The notes under the pieces: model-generated
Database searches by the model: none
What the model saw: only the letters and a program-made list of their open reading frames with translations
Told to the model about the DNA's origin: nothing
Assembly (NCBI RefSeq): GCF_011617465.1
Contig: NZ_CP050153.1
Span: forward strand, 2,232,001 to 2,296,000
Reading direction: 5' to 3'
From: Brevibacterium pigmentatum
GTDB lineage: Bacteria; Actinomycetota; Actinomycetes; Actinomycetales; Brevibacteriaceae
DNA: 64,000 nt
Translations under genes and position numbers: made by a program
Shown here: one piece after another, positions 54,509-64,000 of the stretch
Layout of the letters: each line of letters opens with the position of its first letter
Position numbering within the stretch: position 1 is the first letter of the stretch

Positions 54509-55987
54509 GTGCCAAACACACTCTTCATCGACGGACAGTGGGTTTCAGCCGTCAACGGTGGAACCCGGAAGATCCACAACCCGGCCGACGGCAGCTTCGT
54601 CGCCGAGGTGGACGAAGCCAGCCCCGAAGATACCGAGCTGGCGATCAGGGCCGCTCGTCGCGCCTTCGACTCCGGCGTCTGGTCGTCCGTTCCCGCCAGC
54701 GAACGCGGCGATCTGCTGCTGAAGTTCGCCGCTGTGCTGCGTGAGCGCAAGGACGAATTCGCGAAGGCCGAGTCCCTGGACACCGGCAAGCGCTTCGTCG
54801 AATCGCAGATCGACATGGACGACATCGCGAATTGCTTCGACTACTTCGGCAAGCTCGCCGCAAACGATGCCGGTCGCGTCGTCGACGCCGGCACCGACAC
54901 CGTTGCGTCGAAGATCGTGCACGAGCCCGTCGGCGTCTGCGCGCTCATCACTCCGTGGAACTACCCGCTGCTGCAGGCAGCGTGGAAGATCGCCCCGGCC
55001 ATCGCCGCTGGCAACACTTTCATCCTCAAGCCTGCCGAGCTCACCCCGCACACGGCGATCCTCACCATGCAGGTGCTCGAAGAGCTCGGTCTGCCGGCTG
55101 GAGCCGGCAACCTCATCCTCGGTGCGGGTGCCGATGCCGGTGCCCCGCTGTCGACGCATGAGGACATCGACATGGTCTCGTTCACCGGTGGCCTCGTCAC
55201 CGGTCGTCTGCTGTTCCGCAACGCCGCCGACTCGATCAAGAAGATCGCCCTTGAGCTCGGCGGCAAGAACCCGAACGTCGTCTTCGCCGATGCCGACTTC
55301 GATGCGGCTCTGGATAATGCTCTCAACGGCGCCTTCGTCCACTCCGGTCAGGTGTGTTCGGCCGGCGCCCGACTCATCGTCGAGGATTCCATCGCCGAGG
55401 AATTCGTCAGCCGCCTCGTGGAGCGTGCCGAGCAGATCCGCCTCGGCGGACCTTTCGATGAGAACGCCGAGACCGGTCCGCTGATCTCTGCGGCACACCG
55501 CGACAAGGTGCACGCCTACGTGGAGAAGGGTGTGGCCGAAGGTGCGCGTCTGCGCTGCGGCGGCAAGTTCGGTGAAGGCGATCTGGCCGATGGCTTCTAC
55601 TACCTGCCGACCGTGCTCGACCAAGTCAAGCGCGGAATGTCCGTCGTCTCCGATGAGGCCTTCGGTCCTGTCGTCACGGTCGAGACCTTCTCGACCGTGG
55701 ATGAGGCCGTCGAGATCGCCAACGACACCTACTACGGTCTGGCCGGGGCAGTGTGGAGCCAGGATGCGGGCAAGACCCAGCTGGTCGCCCAGCGTCTGCG
55801 GCACGGCACCATCTGGATCAATGACTTCCACCCCTACCTGCCGCAGGCTGAATGGGGCGGTTACAAACAGTCCGGCTTCGGGCGCGAGCTCGGACCCACG
55901 GGGCTGGCCGAGTACCAGGAAGCCAAGCACATCTACCAGAACCTCGAGCCGGCGGTCACCGGCTGGTTCCCCGATCACACCAAGTGA
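54509..55987 (+). CDS. betB: Betaine aldehyde dehydrogenase (aldehyde dehydrogenase family)
   Basis: 492 residues from GTG 54509 (AAGGAG 5 nt upstream); the earlier open frame does not match the family. ALDH signatures: TPWNYPLLQAAWKIAPA at about 144, LELGGKNPN with the general base Glu near 250, catalytic Cys in HSGQVCSAGARL near 284, EAFGPVV and NDFHPYLPQAEWGGYKQSG. The cofactor loop reads SFTGGLVTG rather than the usual SFTGST. Oxidises betaine aldehyde to glycine betaine with NAD. 48 nt upstream of codA, same operon. Confidence 0.92.
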   Translation: MPNTLFIDGQWVSAVNGGTRKIHNPADGSFVAEVDEASPEDTELAIRAARRAFDSGVWSSVPASERGDLLLKFAAVLRERKDEFAKAESLDTGKRFVESQIDMDDIANCFDYFGKLAANDAGRVVDAGTDTVASKIVHEPVGVCALITPWNYPLLQAAWKIAPAIAAGNTFILKPAELTPHTAILTMQVLEELGLPAGAGNLILGAGADAGAPLSTHEDIDMVSFTGGLVTGRLLFRNAADSIKKIALELGGKNPNVVFADADFDAALDNALNGAFVHSGQVCSAGARLIVEDSIAEEFVSRLVERAEQIRLGGPFDENAETGPLISAAHRDKVHAYVEKGVAEGARLRCGGKFGEGDLADGFYYLPTVLDQVKRGMSVVSDEAFGPVVTVETFSTVDEAVEIANDTYYGLAGAVWSQDAGKTQLVAQRLRHGTIWINDFHPYLPQAEWGGYKQSGFGRELGPTGLAEYQEAKHIYQNLEPAVTGWFPDHTK

Positions 55988-56035
55988 TCCGCCGCAGCCT
56001 GTAGACGATTACCGCAGTTTAAGGAGAGATGAACA

Positions 56036-57598
56036 GTGAAGACTACTCATAGCTTTGATTACGTCGTCGTCGGCGGCGGCTCCGCCGGCGCAGCGGTCGC
56101 GGCCCGACTGAGCGAGGACCCCGAAGTCACCGTGGGACTCCTCGAAGCCGGCCCCACCGACACGGACAAGGACGTCGTCCTTGAGCTCAACCGTTGGATG
56201 GAGCTCCTCGAATCCGGCTACGACTGGGACTACCCGATCGAAGAGCAGGAGAACGGCAACTCGCACATGCGCCACGCCCGCGCCAAGGTGCTCGGCGGCT
56301 GCTCCTCCCACAACTCATGCATCGCCTTCTGGGCTCCGCGCGAAGATCTCGACGAGTGGGAAGAGAAGCACGGCGCAGCCGGATGGGGTTCGAAGGACAC
56401 CTTCGGCCTGTACAAGAAGCTCGAGAACAATGAGCTGCCCGGTGACCACCACGGCCATGACGGCCCCGTCCGTCTGATGAACGTGCCCCCGGTCGATCCG
56501 TGTGGTGTCGCGCTCCTCGACGCCTGCGAGCAGGCCGGCATCCCTCGCGTGCAGTTCAACGAGGGCCAGACCGTCATCAACGGTGCGAACTTCTTCCAGG
56601 TCAACCGCAAGGACGACGGCACCCGGTCGTCCTCCTCGGTGTCTTACCTCCACCCGATCCTCGACCGTGAGAACCTCACGATCCTCACCGACACTCAGGC
56701 CAAGGAGCTCGAGTTCGACGAGGACGACAACTGCACGGCCGTGCTCGTGGTCAACAATGCCTTCGGCAAGACCAACCGGATCGAGGCTAAGAAGGAAGTC
56801 ATCGTCTCCTCCGGCGCGATCAACACCCCGCAGCTGCTCATGCTCTCGGGCATCGGCCCGAAGGCCCACCTCGCCGAGGTCGGCATCGAAGCTCGCGTGG
56901 ATTCGCCGGGAGTCGGCGAGCACCTGGGCGATCACCCGGAGGGCGTCATCTCCTGGGAGGCCAAGAAGCCGATGGTCGAGGATTCCACCCAGTGGTGGGA
57001 GATCGGCATCTTCTCCCCCACCGAGGACGGGCTCGACCGTCCCGACCTGATGATGCACTACGGTTCGGTGCCCTTCGATATGCACACCCTGCGTCAGGGC
57101 TACAAGACCTCGGAGAACTCCTTCTGCCTCACCCCGAATGTCACTCATGCGAAGTCGCGCGGCACCGTGCGCCTGCGTTCGAAGGACTTCCGTGACAAGC
57201 CGAAGGTCGACCCCCGATACTTCACCGATCCGGAAGGCCATGACATGCGCGTCATGGTCGCCGGCATCAAGAAGGCTCGCGAGATCGTCTCCCAGGACGC
57301 CATGTCCGAATGGGCTGGCGAGGAGCTGTTCCCCGGCAAGGACGTCCAGACCGACGAGCAGATCGCCGACTACATCACCCGCACCCACAACACCGTCTAC
57401 CACCCGGTCGGCACGGTGCGCATGGGTGCACCTGAAGACGAGATGTCGCCGCTGGATCCGCAGCTGCGGGTCAAGGGCGTCAACCGTCTGCGCGTCGTCG
57501 ACGCCTCGGCGATGCCCGAGATCACCACGGTCAACCCCAACATCACCGTGATGATGATGGGTGAGAAGTGCGCGGAGATGATAAAGAACGGTCAGTGA
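56036..57598 (+). CDS. codA: Choline oxidase
   Basis: 520 residues, GMC flavoenzyme. FAD site VVGGGSAGAAVAARLSED at residue 11. The sequence matches the Arthrobacter choline oxidase closely: ARAKVLGGCSSHNSCIAFWA (His92, the covalent FAD site, and Ser94), STQWWEIGIF (the choline-binding Glu), TPNVTHAKSRGTV (His), VYHPVGTVRMG (catalytic His) and TTVNPNITV (Asn). It therefore probably oxidises choline to betaine using O2 and releases H2O2, rather than acting as a membrane choline dehydrogenase. Start has AGGAG. Follows betB. Confidence 0.93.
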   Translation: MKTTHSFDYVVVGGGSAGAAVAARLSEDPEVTVGLLEAGPTDTDKDVVLELNRWMELLESGYDWDYPIEEQENGNSHMRHARAKVLGGCSSHNSCIAFWAPREDLDEWEEKHGAAGWGSKDTFGLYKKLENNELPGDHHGHDGPVRLMNVPPVDPCGVALLDACEQAGIPRVQFNEGQTVINGANFFQVNRKDDGTRSSSSVSYLHPILDRENLTILTDTQAKELEFDEDDNCTAVLVVNNAFGKTNRIEAKKEVIVSSGAINTPQLLMLSGIGPKAHLAEVGIEARVDSPGVGEHLGDHPEGVISWEAKKPMVEDSTQWWEIGIFSPTEDGLDRPDLMMHYGSVPFDMHTLRQGYKTSENSFCLTPNVTHAKSRGTVRLRSKDFRDKPKVDPRYFTDPEGHDMRVMVAGIKKAREIVSQDAMSEWAGEELFPGKDVQTDEQIADYITRTHNTVYHPVGTVRMGAPEDEMSPLDPQLRVKGVNRLRVVDASAMPEITTVNPNITVMMMGEKCAEMIKNGQ

Positions 57599-57687
57599 TC
57601 TGACCCGATCGTCTGAATCCCAGATCACCGAGGAGGCCCTGCGCTGATTCGATGACCTGAGTGGGAACTTCGGCCCAGACTCGAAAC

Positions 57688-57725
57688 GACGAAGGGGGCG
57701 CTGCATGTGCAGCGCCCCCTTCGTC
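57688..57725. terminator. Perfect 18-bp hairpin terminator
   Basis: 57688-57705 pairs perfectly with 57708-57725; loop of 2 nt drawn tightly (4 nt in practice). It separates codA (+) from the convergent BCCT gene. Confidence 0.85.
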
Positions 57726-57803
57726 ATGCCCGGCCGCGCCGATCAGGCTGATCGCTCCGGGCCGCGACAATCAGACTGTCGCCGCTGGCCACGGTGAGCC
57801 GCC

Positions 57804-59627
57804 TCAGCCGGCGTCGTCGTCCTGTCCTGGGTCGCCGCCCTTGCCTTGGCCCGAGCTGCCCGAACGGCTGCCCGTGCGGCTGGCCAGCGTTCCTTCACGC
57901 CGGCCCTTCTTCTCACGAGAGACCTCGATGTAGGGATCCCGGAACTTCGGCGCCGGTTCAACGGCTTGAGGTTCGGTGACGACGTCCTCATCATCGTCGT
58001 ATTCGTGTCCGAACTGTTCGTCACCGCCTTGTCGGCGTTCGACCTCTTCGGGCGGCAGGACCTTCTTCCAGCGGCGCATGCGCACACGCGGCAGAACGCC
58101 TGCGTCCTCACGCAGGGCGCGCATGAGGGCGTAGATCTGGAAGTAGGCGATGATGAAGAACGGCAGACCGACGAGGATGATCGTCGACTGCAGAGCCTCG
58201 AGGCCGCCGGTGCCGGAGAACACCAGCAGCGCGGCGGTGACAACGGCGACGGCAAGGGCCCAGAAGATACGCTGCGGCAGCGGGTTGAAGTCTTCGTGGC
58301 CGTTGTTCATCGTGTCGACGACGAGAGCTGCGGAGTCCACCGAGGTGACGAAGAAGATCACCACGAGGACGATCGCGATCACCGACACGGGTCCGGCCAG
58401 TGGGTAGTGGTCGAGGAACGCGAACAGCGCTCCCGGGATGTCTCCCTGGTCGACGACTCGGTCGACCAGTCCTCCGCCTTGGTTGAGCTCGATGTCGAAG
58501 GAGGCGTATCCGAAGATGCCGAACCACAGGATGGAGAAGGCCGAGGGGATGGCGAGCACGCCGATGACGAACTGGCGAATGGTGCGTCCGCGGGAGATGC
58601 GGGCGATGAAGATGCCGACGAACGGCGACCAGGTGATCGTCCACGCCCAATAGAAGACCGTCCAGGTGTTCTGCCAGCCGGTGTTGGCGAATGTGTCGTT
58701 CCACAGCGCGAGTTCGGGCAGCTGTTGGATATAGGTGCCGAGGGATTCGAAAACGCCCTTGGCCATGAACAGGGTCGGGCCGAAGACGACGATGAAGACG
58801 AGCAGCAGCACAGCCACGACGATGTTGAGGTTCGACAGGACCTTGATGCCTTTGTCGAGGCCGAGCGAGACTGAGATCGTAGCCAGTCCGCAGACGACGC
58901 CGATGATGATCAGCTGCCACAGAGCGTTCTCGGGGACGCCGATGACCTGGGCGAGACCGCCGTTGATCTGCAGCGTGCCCAGACCGATCGAAACGGCGAT
59001 GCCGAAGACGGTGCCGATGATGGCGACGACATCGATTGTCTTGCCGATGGGACCGTGGATCTTCTCACCGAGGATGGGCTGGAAGATCGAGCTCACCCGC
59101 GGCGGCAGGTTCCGCTTGTGGATGAAGTAGGCGAAGCACAGCGCGGGCAGGGTGAAGATCGCCCAGGTGTGCAGGGTGAAGTGGTAGTACGTGAAGTTCA
59201 TGGCATCTACCGCGGCGGCAGGCGTGCCCGGTTCGATGCCGAGGGAAGCACGCGGTGGATCGCCGAAGTGGCTGACGGGTTCGGCAACGCCCCAGAACAT
59301 GAGGATCGAGCCGATGCCGGCGGCGAAGAGCATGGCGAACCAGGCGCCATTGGAATGCTCCGGGGGTTCGTCGTCGGGGCCGAGCTTCGCTCGCCCGTAG
59401 CGGGAAGCGGCGATGTAGATGAGGAACGCGACGAAGACGGTGACGCCGAGGATGTAGAACCAGCCGAGGTTCGTCAGCAGCCAATCCGAGGCGACCGAGA
59501 CGCCTGCGTCGAGCTGATCGGTGAAGAAGATCGTCCCCAGGACGAAGATGATGATCACGGCCGCTGAGGAGAAGAAGATGGCCGGGTTGGTGCGGAGTCG
59601 AAGTGCGTCGTGCAGCTTATCGAGCAT
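57804..59627 (-). CDS. betT: BCCT-family choline/betaine transporter
   Basis: 607 residues, 12 membrane segments. BCCT signatures: WGVAEPVSHFGDPP near residue 112, YYHFTLHTWAIF, FYWAWTITWSPFVGIFIARISRGRTIR and TSVDSAALVVDTM. Glycine/Trp-rich box typical of choline, carnitine and betaine carriers. The C-terminal 100 residues are cytoplasmic, with Arg/Asp-rich segments probably for osmosensing. Convergent with betB-codA, suggesting choline or betaine uptake for the pathway. Confidence 0.93.
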   Translation of the reverse strand: MLDKLHDALRLRTNPAIFFSSAAVIIIFVLGTIFFTDQLDAGVSVASDWLLTNLGWFYILGVTVFVAFLIYIAASRYGRAKLGPDDEPPEHSNGAWFAMLFAAGIGSILMFWGVAEPVSHFGDPPRASLGIEPGTPAAAVDAMNFTYYHFTLHTWAIFTLPALCFAYFIHKRNLPPRVSSIFQPILGEKIHGPIGKTIDVVAIIGTVFGIAVSIGLGTLQINGGLAQVIGVPENALWQLIIIGVVCGLATISVSLGLDKGIKVLSNLNIVVAVLLLVFIVVFGPTLFMAKGVFESLGTYIQQLPELALWNDTFANTGWQNTWTVFYWAWTITWSPFVGIFIARISRGRTIRQFVIGVLAIPSAFSILWFGIFGYASFDIELNQGGGLVDRVVDQGDIPGALFAFLDHYPLAGPVSVIAIVLVVIFFVTSVDSAALVVDTMNNGHEDFNPLPQRIFWALAVAVVTAALLVFSGTGGLEALQSTIILVGLPFFIIAYFQIYALMRALREDAGVLPRVRMRRWKKVLPPEEVERRQGGDEQFGHEYDDDEDVVTEPQAVEPAPKFRDPYIEVSREKKGRREGTLASRTGSRSGSSGQGKGGDPGQDDDAG

Positions 59628-59796
59628 AGGGTGCCTTCCTTAGGATCTTGCCGTACACACTACAGAAGCATCAATCGATTTCAACGCAACCGCTTGTCAC
59701 GAATTCGTGTCGTTGTTCTCAGCTCGATCCCTCGCCGAGGCGGCTGTTCCCATCCGAAGCACGATCGCTCGCAGTGCCCGGAGGTCCGAGACCAAC

Positions 59797-59836
59797 GAGA
59801 CGGTGCCCGAACCGTGGGTGGTTCGGGCACCGTCTC
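59797..59836. terminator. 17-bp hairpin terminator
   Basis: 59797-59813 pairs with 59820-59836, loop of 6 nt. Lies just after the 294-residue gene (leftward) and upstream of the BCCT gene in the same direction, so it may end the first transcript. Confidence 0.75.
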
Positions 59837-59859
59837 ATCTGACTCAGGCCGATGATGCG

Positions 59860-60744
59860 TCAGTGTTTCGGAACGTCGGGGTCCCCTCCGTCATCGAGCG
59901 GATCCACCCTCCGATCGCCGCGAGCGTATGGGCCTTGAGTGCCGCGTCGGTCGACTCGAGGATCGTACTCCTCGGCCGGCGGCTCCTCGGCGTGGGGCCG
60001 GACTCCGTTTTCCGGCGGTTGTTGGTCAGCTCGGATGTCCTGCTGCTGTGCGTGGGGATCGCGGTGCACCGGCTCCTGAGAGCCAGGCTGGTCCGGACGC
60101 GGCGCATCCTGCCGAACAGGCTGTTCCACATAGGCGTGATCACGATGACCAGGATGGTCCTGACGAGGTGCGTCCGGCCGAACAGGCTGTTCATGGCGGA
60201 CATCGTTTCGCTGGACTGGCTCGTCGGGCCGATGCCCGGCCTGCGGTACGGTTTCGTCGGGGCGGTGCTCAGTCTGGCTGTTCGTCGACGTCCCATGAGC
60301 CCCGGCCGCGGCCGCCCCAGCAGCACCGGCGTTGTCTGCACGACGAGCGTCACCGGAATCCTGCTGTGTATCCGGGTCAAGTTCGTCGGCATGTTGCAGC
60401 CTGCGGTCGTGCTCGAGCCGTTCGGCCTTCACAGCTTCTTCGCGCTTCGCGGCCTGGGTATCCAGCTGTTCAGCCTCGGCCGCTTGACGATCAGCCTCGG
60501 CAGCTCGAGCATCGGCCTCAGCCTTTGCGCGCTTTGCATCTGCCCTCTGTTTCTCGACTTCGGCCTCTCGAGCGCGAACATCATGTTCGGATTCGGCAGC
60601 TTCCTGTCGAATCTGGGCGGCCTCTTGCCGCTGGTGTTCGCGCTTCTTCGCCGCCGCCTTTCGGCTGACTGCGATGATGATGCCGACGATGATCAGGACC
60701 ACGACGATGGCGACGACGATCCAGATGATGGTTGATACGTTCAT
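59860..60744 (-). CDS. Membrane-anchored coiled-coil protein with Asp/Pro/His/Arg-rich tail
   Basis: 294 residues. One membrane helix at residues 5-28, then an Ala/Glu/Arg coiled coil (about 33-120) with heptads of AEA/REA, then a polar tail rich in RPDEPVQ, RQDAPRPDQPG and HRD repeats. No family recognised. It resembles envelope-tethered structural proteins such as some DivIVA- or TolA-like sequences only in layout. Start supported by GGGAGAG. Stands alone between BCCT and the rRNA-side gene. Confidence 0.7.
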   Translation of the reverse strand: MNVSTIIWIVVAIVVVLIIVGIIIAVSRKAAAKKREHQRQEAAQIRQEAAESEHDVRAREAEVEKQRADAKRAKAEADARAAEADRQAAEAEQLDTQAAKREEAVKAERLEHDRRLQHADELDPDTQQDSGDARRADNAGAAGAAAAGAHGTSTNSQTEHRPDETVPQAGHRPDEPVQRNDVRHEQPVRPDAPRQDHPGHRDHAYVEQPVRQDAPRPDQPGSQEPVHRDPHAQQQDIRADQQPPENGVRPHAEEPPAEEYDPRVDRRGTQGPYARGDRRVDPLDDGGDPDVPKH

Positions 60745-60942
60745 GCGGTCTCTCCCTTGCTGTCTATTCGGATGTCACTATTCACTTGCATCCGGCGCAA
60801 CGGACAGTTTCATCATGACATGCGACATAACTATGGACAAGCATGTGAGCTTCGGTGCGAGAACGCGTCGCCTACCATCCGGAAGGGATCTCCTCAGGAG
60901 GACACCGGGGTGAAAGTCGTCGTTGGACTGTCGGGATGAAAG

Positions 60943-61338
60943 TCAGATCGGGTTGCCGCGTTCCATCAGTTCCATGACGATCCATTTGGCCAGTTCTTCC
61001 GGATCGACCGTGAGCATATGCGGCAGACGCAGCGAACGCCGGCGGTCAGGCGTATCGGGAGTTCTGATGCTTACGTCGATATACGAGCTGACGTTCACCT
61101 TGGTGATGTGGACTTCGAGAATACGGGCCCATGGCACGCCGCCTTCGGGGAATCCGTCCACGGCGGCCCACAGACCGAAGTTGTTGACGATCACCTGTGG
61201 TGAGGGCGGGGAGGAACGGCGCAGCCCGAGAAAACCGGCAGGATTACGCAGAAACTGCTTCGTCCGATTGAACCCGATCGCAACCTCGCCGTCGCGAGCA
61301 AGCTCGGCTCTGAGAGCGTCAATTCTGTTCGTCTCCAT
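60943..61338 (-). CDS. Unrecognised 131-residue protein downstream of the rRNA operon
   Basis: From ATG 61338 (AGGAGAGGGGAAGGG upstream) it reads ALRAELARDGEVAIGFNRTK, LGLRRSSPPSPQVIVNNFGLW, VDGFPEGGVPWARILEVHITK. A mixed alpha/beta sequence without a recognised domain. The frame is also open for 54 codons further up, but that part overlaps the paired repeats at 61356-61417 and lacks a ribosome site. It is the first gene after 5S rRNA in the same direction. Confidence 0.65.
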   Translation of the reverse strand: METNRIDALRAELARDGEVAIGFNRTKQFLRNPAGFLGLRRSSPPSPQVIVNNFGLWAAVDGFPEGGVPWARILEVHITKVNVSSYIDVSIRTPDTPDRRRSLRLPHMLTVDPEELAKWIVMELMERGNPI

Positions 61339-61355
61339 CCCTTCCCCTCTCCTGT

Positions 61356-61417
61356 TTGCTACCTGGCGGGGGCGCAGCAACCCCGCGCCAGGTAGCAACA
61401 CCCCCGCCAGGTAGCAA
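61356..61417. repeat. Three-arm inverted repeat between 5S rRNA and the next gene
   Basis: TTGCTACCTGGCGGGGG (61356-61372) is complementary over 17 bp to 61401-61417, and over 13 bp to 61386-61398. The last two arms are direct repeats that compete for the first. Two alternative hairpins are possible, close to the ribosome site of the 131-residue gene. May be the rRNA-operon terminator or an attenuator. Confidence 0.75.
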
Positions 61418-61432
61418 TAACCGGTGAATACA

Positions 61433-61476
61433 GTGATGGCCCCGCCCAACCCAACAGGATCGAACGAGGCCATCAC
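61433..61476. other. 9-bp hairpin just after 5S rRNA
   Basis: GTGATGGCC (61433-61441) pairs with GGCCATCAC (61468-61476), loop 26 nt. About 12 nt from the 5S 3' end; may be part of rRNA processing or termination. Confidence 0.45.
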
Positions 61477-61487
61477 CCCAAAAAATA

Positions 61488-61607
61488 TTGCGGCAGTCAC
61501 TTACTCTCCCACAACCACCAAGTTGCAGTACCATCAGCGCGAATGGGCTTAGCTACCGGGATCGGAACGGTTAACCGGGCGTTTCCCCACCACTATCACC
61601 ACCGCAA
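61488..61607 (-). rRNA. rrf: 5S ribosomal RNA
   Basis: Read on the minus strand the sequence has the 5S core: AACGCCCGGTTAACCGTTCC then GGTAGCTAAGCCC, GATGGTACTGCA, and GTTGTGGGAGAGTAAGT. 5' and 3' ends pair through TTGCGG/CCGCAA. About 120 nt; ends uncertain by a few bases. Confidence 0.93.
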
Positions 61608-61787
61608 AACCAACAAACCACCACACCCAAACAACGTTTGGGTGGTAATGGTCCAAGAACCGCACAGCGAACGCGAACACCAAACATGCAACATGCCCAC
61701 CCCATCAGGGCGAACAATCAAGCCATCACTAAAAACCTAGCCAGCGAGCAAAACACTTTCTCGCACACACCAACCCCATGAAAAGAG
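61608..61787 (-). other. Spacer between 23S and 5S rRNA
   Basis: 180 nt, AT-richer than the flanks, no tRNA. Contains CTCGCTGG and GTGTGCGAGAAAGTG segments that probably pair in rRNA processing stems. Confidence 0.7.

Positions 61788-64000
<2,213 letters not shown>

Overview
The window comes from a high-GC actinobacterium, most likely Brevibacterium or a close relative in Micrococcales (inference). The long leftward gene series from 53.9 to 28.7 kb follows the order known from mycobacteria: HAD phosphatase, small protein, tlyA, nadK, recN, steA, mctB, pyrG, Nudix, xerD, parA, scpA, scpB, rluB, cmk, der. A choline-oxidase locus, a DUF222/HNH protein, a Pls-type synthetase and a GarA-like FHA gene next to gcvH fit the same group. 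The window ends inside an rRNA operon read leftward.

Layout. 0-4.3 kb: the tail of a PASTA-domain Ser/Thr kinase; a perfect hairpin; then leftward gcvH, garA-like FHA, DUF151 nuclease-like and aroG (class II DAHP synthase); and tRNA-Pro(GGG) on the plus strand. 4.4-9.3 kb: leftward MFS exporter, Na+/H+ antiporter, DedA-like protein and amidohydrolase. 9.5-15 kb: a rightward pair, a Pls/PosA-type peptide synthetase whose stop overlaps the start of an M1 metallopeptidase. 15.1-17.2 kb: a frameshifted GNAT gene behind a MATE transporter. 17.6-20.5 kb: a large DUF222/HNH protein. 20.7-22.7 kb: thiolase plus SDR reductase. 23.1-27.8 kb: a complete branched-chain amino-acid-type ABC transporter, closed by an 18-bp hairpin. 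28-53.9 kb: the long leftward housekeeping series, with many 4-nt stop/start overlaps. 54.5-59.6 kb: betaine aldehyde dehydrogenase, choline oxidase and a convergent BCCT transporter, an apparent glycine-betaine system. 59.9-61.3 kb: two unrecognised proteins. 61.4-64 kb: 5S rRNA and the 3' two thirds of 23S rRNA.

How the genes work together. The housekeeping series joins chromosome segregation (ParA, ScpA, ScpB, XerD), cell division and envelope (SteA, MctB/SteB-like, MurJ), ribosome and RNA maturation (Der, RluB, TlyA), and nucleotide, NAD and tyrosine metabolism (Cmk, PyrG, NadK, TyrA). Between mctB and pyrG sits a four-gene cassette of a divergent MraY/WecA-like membrane protein, MurJ and two glycosyltransferases; this looks like a lipid-linked glycan assembly and flipping unit. 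The Pls-type synthetase with its overlapping M1 peptidase looks like a make-and-trim system for a short homopolymer of an amino acid, possibly a cationic one.

Two apparent single-base frameshifts (GNAT near 15286; the N-terminus of der near 31537) should be checked against reads before either is read as biology.
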